The position numbers were made by a program, and so were the translations under genes. 64,000 nt of DNA, taken from positions 124,001 through 188,000 of the forward strand of contig NZ_CAKZKO010000139.1 of the NCBI RefSeq assembly GCF_937123705.1, in the 5' to 3' direction. The DNA is from an uncultured Paraglaciecola sp. (lineage in GTDB: Bacteria; Pseudomonadota; Gammaproteobacteria; Enterobacterales; Alteromonadaceae). The stretch's first letter is position 1; each line of letters begins with the position of its first letter. Below are positions 61,763 to 64,000 of the stretch, piece by piece. The notes under the pieces were generated by a model. The model saw only the letters and a program-made list of their open reading frames with translations. It was not told the DNA's origin and searched no databases.

Positions 61763-62890
61763 ATGATGCACCCTAGTCTTAAACCTGCTAATCCACACTT
61801 TTCTTCGGGTCCTTGTGCCAAACGTCCCGGTTACGATGTCAATGATCTCGACTTATCAGTATTAGGGCGCTCTCACCGAGCGACTGTTGGCAAAGATGCC
61901 CTTAAAAAAACCTGTTTAGACAGCGCGAGAATTTTAGGTTTGCCCCAAGGTTACCGCGTGGCCGTTGTACCCGCATCTGATACAGGTGCCATGGAAATGG
62001 CCCTGTGGTCAATGTTAGGTCAAAGACCTGTTGATGTATTGTACTGGGAATCTTTTGGTCAAGGTTGGGCCACTGATATTACCCAGCAGTTACAATTAGA
62101 AAACACCCGAGTGTTCAGTGCTGATTATGGTCAATTGCCTGATTTAACAGCGGTAAACTGCGACAATGACGTGGTATTTACTTGGAATGGCACCACATCG
62201 GGCGCAAAAGTACCCAATGGCGATTGGATTGATGCTAACCGCCAAGGCCTAACATTTTGTGATGCCACCTCGGCTGTGTTTGCACAAAATATCGACTGGG
62301 AAAAACTTGATGTGATCACCTACAGCTGGCAAAAAGTGCTAGGCGGTGAAGGTGGCCACGGTATGTTAATTTTAAGCCCACGAGCTGTGGAGCGCTTAGA
62401 AAGTTATGTTCCCCCTCGCTCCTTACCAAAAATATTTCGTATGACACAAGCAGGCAAATTAATTGAAGGACTGTTTACAGGCGCCACTATTAACACCCCC
62501 TCTATGTTATGTGTGGTGGATTACCTAGATGCACTACATTGGGTGGAGTCTATTGGCGGAGTGCCAGCAACCATCGCTATAGCAAATAAAAACCTAGCCA
62601 CAATTGAGGCATTTGTAGCACAACACGATTGGATTGCGTTTTTAGTACAAGACTCAAAAATTCGCTCAAATAGCAGTGTTTGCTTAACCCTTGATTTAAC
62701 CCCAGAGCAAGTCAATACACTTGCCCAATTGCTCGAAGCACATCAGGTAGCTTATGACATAGGATCATACCGAGATGCACCAGCAGGATTAAGAATTTGG
62801 TGCGGCGCGACTGTTGAAAACCACAACCTCGAAGCGTTAATGCCTTGGATTGAATGGGCTTACCATAGTATTAAAAAGCAGATCCGCTAG
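61763..62890 (+). CDS. serC: Phosphoserine aminotransferase, Methanosarcina/alphaproteobacterial type
   Basis: PLP enzyme converting 3-phosphohydroxypyruvate to phosphoserine. 375 residues from the ATG at 61763; GTG at 61754 is an alternative. [16 protein letters not shown] at the start, [41 protein letters not shown], and the PLP Lys in [17 protein letters not shown] follow the form of the separate TIGR01365-like class rather than the E. coli-type SerC. It stands alone, with no serA or aroA beside it. Confidence 0.85.
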   Translation: MMHPSLKPANPHFSSGPCAKRPGYDVNDLDLSVLGRSHRATVGKDALKKTCLDSARILGLPQGYRVAVVPASDTGAMEMALWSMLGQRPVDVLYWESFGQGWATDITQQLQLENTRVFSADYGQLPDLTAVNCDNDVVFTWNGTTSGAKVPNGDWIDANRQGLTFCDATSAVFAQNIDWEKLDVITYSWQKVLGGEGGHGMLILSPRAVERLESYVPPRSLPKIFRMTQAGKLIEGLFTGATINTPSMLCVVDYLDALHWVESIGGVPATIAIANKNLATIEAFVAQHDWIAFLVQDSKIRSNSSVCLTLDLTPEQVNTLAQLLEAHQVAYDIGSYRDAPAGLRIWCGATVENHNLEALMPWIEWAYHSIKKQIR

Positions 62891-62926
62891 CACCCATCGG
62901 GTTACTTAGCCTTATCTATGGGGGTA

Positions 62927-63145
62927 TTACCTAGCTCGCAAAAAGTCTTTATCCAGTGCGCCTGCTAGGTTTCGCAATTCGTAATCGAGCATCTCAGAAG
63001 TACGAGTTGCGCCTTGGGTTTTCGACATTTCGGCAATGGCGCTGATGATTAATGCTTCAAGTAGGTCGCCATGGTTAATATTTTCCTGATCCGCGTTTTC
63101 TAATGCATTGGCTATACATTGCTTAGCAATACTATATTTGCTCAT
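62927..63145 (-). CDS. Conserved hypothetical small protein
   Basis: 72 residues, cytoplasmic and helical (YSIAKQCIANALENADQENINHGDLLEALIISAIAEMSKTQG ... SEMLDYELRNLAGALDKDFLRAR). It has no membrane segment. GGAGAG lies a few bases before the ATG. No function is recognised. It is on the same strand as the acyl-CoA dehydrogenase gene, about 100 bases after it, with a hairpin between. Confidence 0.65.
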   Translation of the reverse strand: MSKYSIAKQCIANALENADQENINHGDLLEALIISAIAEMSKTQGATRTSEMLDYELRNLAGALDKDFLRAR

Positions 63146-63203
63146 ACTGCTCTCCTTACTCTATCCACAAAATTGGATAACACAAATACTAATGAGGTTA
63201 GAC

Positions 63204-63229
63204 ATAAGGCCAGCTTATACCGGCCTTAT
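63204..63229 (-). terminator. Hairpin after the acyl-CoA dehydrogenase gene
   Basis: ATAAGGCC (63204-63211) and GGCCTTAT (63222-63229) form a perfect 8-base stem just past the dehydrogenase stop. There is no long T-run, so termination is likely but not certain. Confidence 0.55.
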
Positions 63230-63242
63230 TGAAAACTAGCAA

Positions 63243-64000
63243 TTAGTCTTTATTGCGTTCAAACTCACGCACTTCATTACGGCCCACTACCATGTGGTGC
63301 ACTTCATCTGGGCCATCGGCGAAACGTAAAGTACGTTGCCCTGCGTACATTGCAGACAGTGGTGACCACTGAGAAATACCCGTAGCGCCATGAAGCTGCA
63401 TGGATTGATCGATGATTTCGCATACCCGCTCTGGCACCATAGCTTTGATCATATGGATCCACATACGGGCTTCTTGATTGCCCAATACATCCATGGCTTT
63501 AGCCGCTTTAAGTACCATCATACGCATGGCTTCAATATCGATACGCATCTTCGAAATCACTTCGATATTTTTACCTAGCTGATACAGTTTTTTGCCAAAA
63601 GCTTCACGTGAAGTAGAACGCTCAAGTGCTAATTGCAACGCTTCTTCGGCCTGACCAATAGAACGCATACAGTGGTGAATTCGACCTGGACCTAAACGTA
63701 CTTGTGAAATCTCAAAACCACGACCTTCACCTAGCAGCATATTGGTTTTAGGTACGCGTACGTTTTCAAGTTTAATATGCATATGACCATGAGGTGCATG
63801 GTCGTGACCAAATACGTGCATAGGGCCAACAATAGTCACCCCTGGGGTGTCTAGTGGCACCAGTATTTGTGACTGTTGTTTATGAGTAGGCGCATCGGGG
63901 CTGGTTTTAACCATACAAATCATAATCTTACAGCGAGGATCGCCCGCACCAGAAATATAATATTTCTCGCCATTGATCACCCAATCGTCGCCGTCTTCAA
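63243..64000 (-). CDS. Acyl-CoA dehydrogenase family protein (partial, C-terminal part)
   Basis: FAD-dependent dehydrogenase of fatty-acid or acyl-CoA breakdown. About 252 C-terminal residues are present; the 5' end is outside the window and the frame stays open to the edge (EDGDDWVINGEKYYISGA). The middle and C-terminal domains show VPKTNMLLGEGRGFEISQVRLGPGRIHHCMRSIG, AFGKKLYQLGKNIEVISKMRIDIEAMRMM, QLHGATGISQWSPLS and RFADGPDEVHHMVVGRNEVREFE. The type resembles the ACAD10/11-like group. No partner genes are visible. Confidence 0.92.
   Translation of the reverse strand, partial: EDGDDWVINGEKYYISGAGDPRCKIMICMVKTSPDAPTHKQQSQILVPLDTPGVTIVGPMHVFGHDHAPHGHMHIKLENVRVPKTNMLLGEGRGFEISQVRLGPGRIHHCMRSIGQAEEALQLALERSTSREAFGKKLYQLGKNIEVISKMRIDIEAMRMMVLKAAKAMDVLGNQEARMWIHMIKAMVPERVCEIIDQSMQLHGATGISQWSPLSAMYAGQRTLRFADGPDEVHHMVVGRNEVREFERNKD

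Noticed and set aside
1..64000. CRISPR array, prophage, integrative element or tRNA genes
   Set aside because: No regularly spaced short repeats, no phage structural genes, no integrase other than XerD and no tRNA cloverleaf recognised. Reading by eye cannot fully exclude a tRNA.

Overview
The window is chromosomal DNA from a marine gammaproteobacterium of the Alteromonadales, probably Paraglaciecola, Glaciecola or a near relative. The evidence is the dcw order, the pilT/pilU-yggS-proC-yggT block, the relA-mazG and recO-pdxJ-acpS order, the large TonB receptor, and PEP-CTERM and GlyGly-CTERM sorting signals. The genus is inferred from gene content and not from a phylogeny. I found no rRNA, tRNA or CRISPR array. 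The genes at both ends (murF and an acyl-CoA dehydrogenase) are cut by the window.

Regions: (1) 1-5834, minus strand: the start of the division and cell-wall cluster, mraZ-rsmH-ftsL-ftsI-murE-murF, with overlapping or abutting genes and a three-repeat MraZ-type box upstream. (2) 6164-7816: two divergent orphan periplasmic binding-protein-like genes. (3) 8070-24589: a catabolic locus. It holds glpK-galM; a minus-strand operon of flavin halogenase-like protein, SapC protein, sodium/solute symporter and glycerol-3-phosphate dehydrogenase; a second SapC gene; a TonB receptor; a divergent GH36 alpha-galactosidase; and an M19 dipeptidase. It also holds a MITE-like element with an 8-bp target duplication and two tandem copies of a 124-bp double-hairpin repeat. 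(4) 24819-29798: a PEP-CTERM protein behind a sigma-54-type promoter, a membrane-anchored TIR-TPR protein, yghU, an EF-hand protein and trhO. (5) 30127-37330: a five-gene operon with an HlyD-type adaptor, MacB-type ATPase, duplicated permease, NtrC-type regulator and histidine kinase, preceded by a sigma-54 promoter and palindromic upstream sites. (6) 37341-45943: an RluA-family synthase, dcyD, small conserved genes, a DUF1295 membrane protein, a MATE pump, and a secreted trypsin-like protease with an inserted PA-like domain and a GlyGly-CTERM. (7) 46043-57431, minus strand: mazG, relA, acpS, pdxJ, recO, recJ, dsbC, xerD, pilU, pilT. (8) 57461-62890, plus strand: yggS, proC, yggT, a DUF4426 gene, a DUF2946-like/Met-His-rich outer-membrane pair and a serC-like aminotransferase. 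(9) A small conserved gene and the end of an acyl-CoA dehydrogenase gene.

The most interesting proposal is that region 3 is a catabolic unit for galactosyl-glycerols such as red-algal floridoside or galactolipid head groups. The alpha-galactosidase would give galactose plus glycerol, GalM would process galactose, and GlpK with GlpD would carry glycerol into glycolysis. The TonB receptor and symporter would do the uptake. This is inferred from gene content and is testable. Other candidates worth following are the TIR-TPR protein, the nested PA/trypsin protease and the self-regulated sigma-54 export operon.
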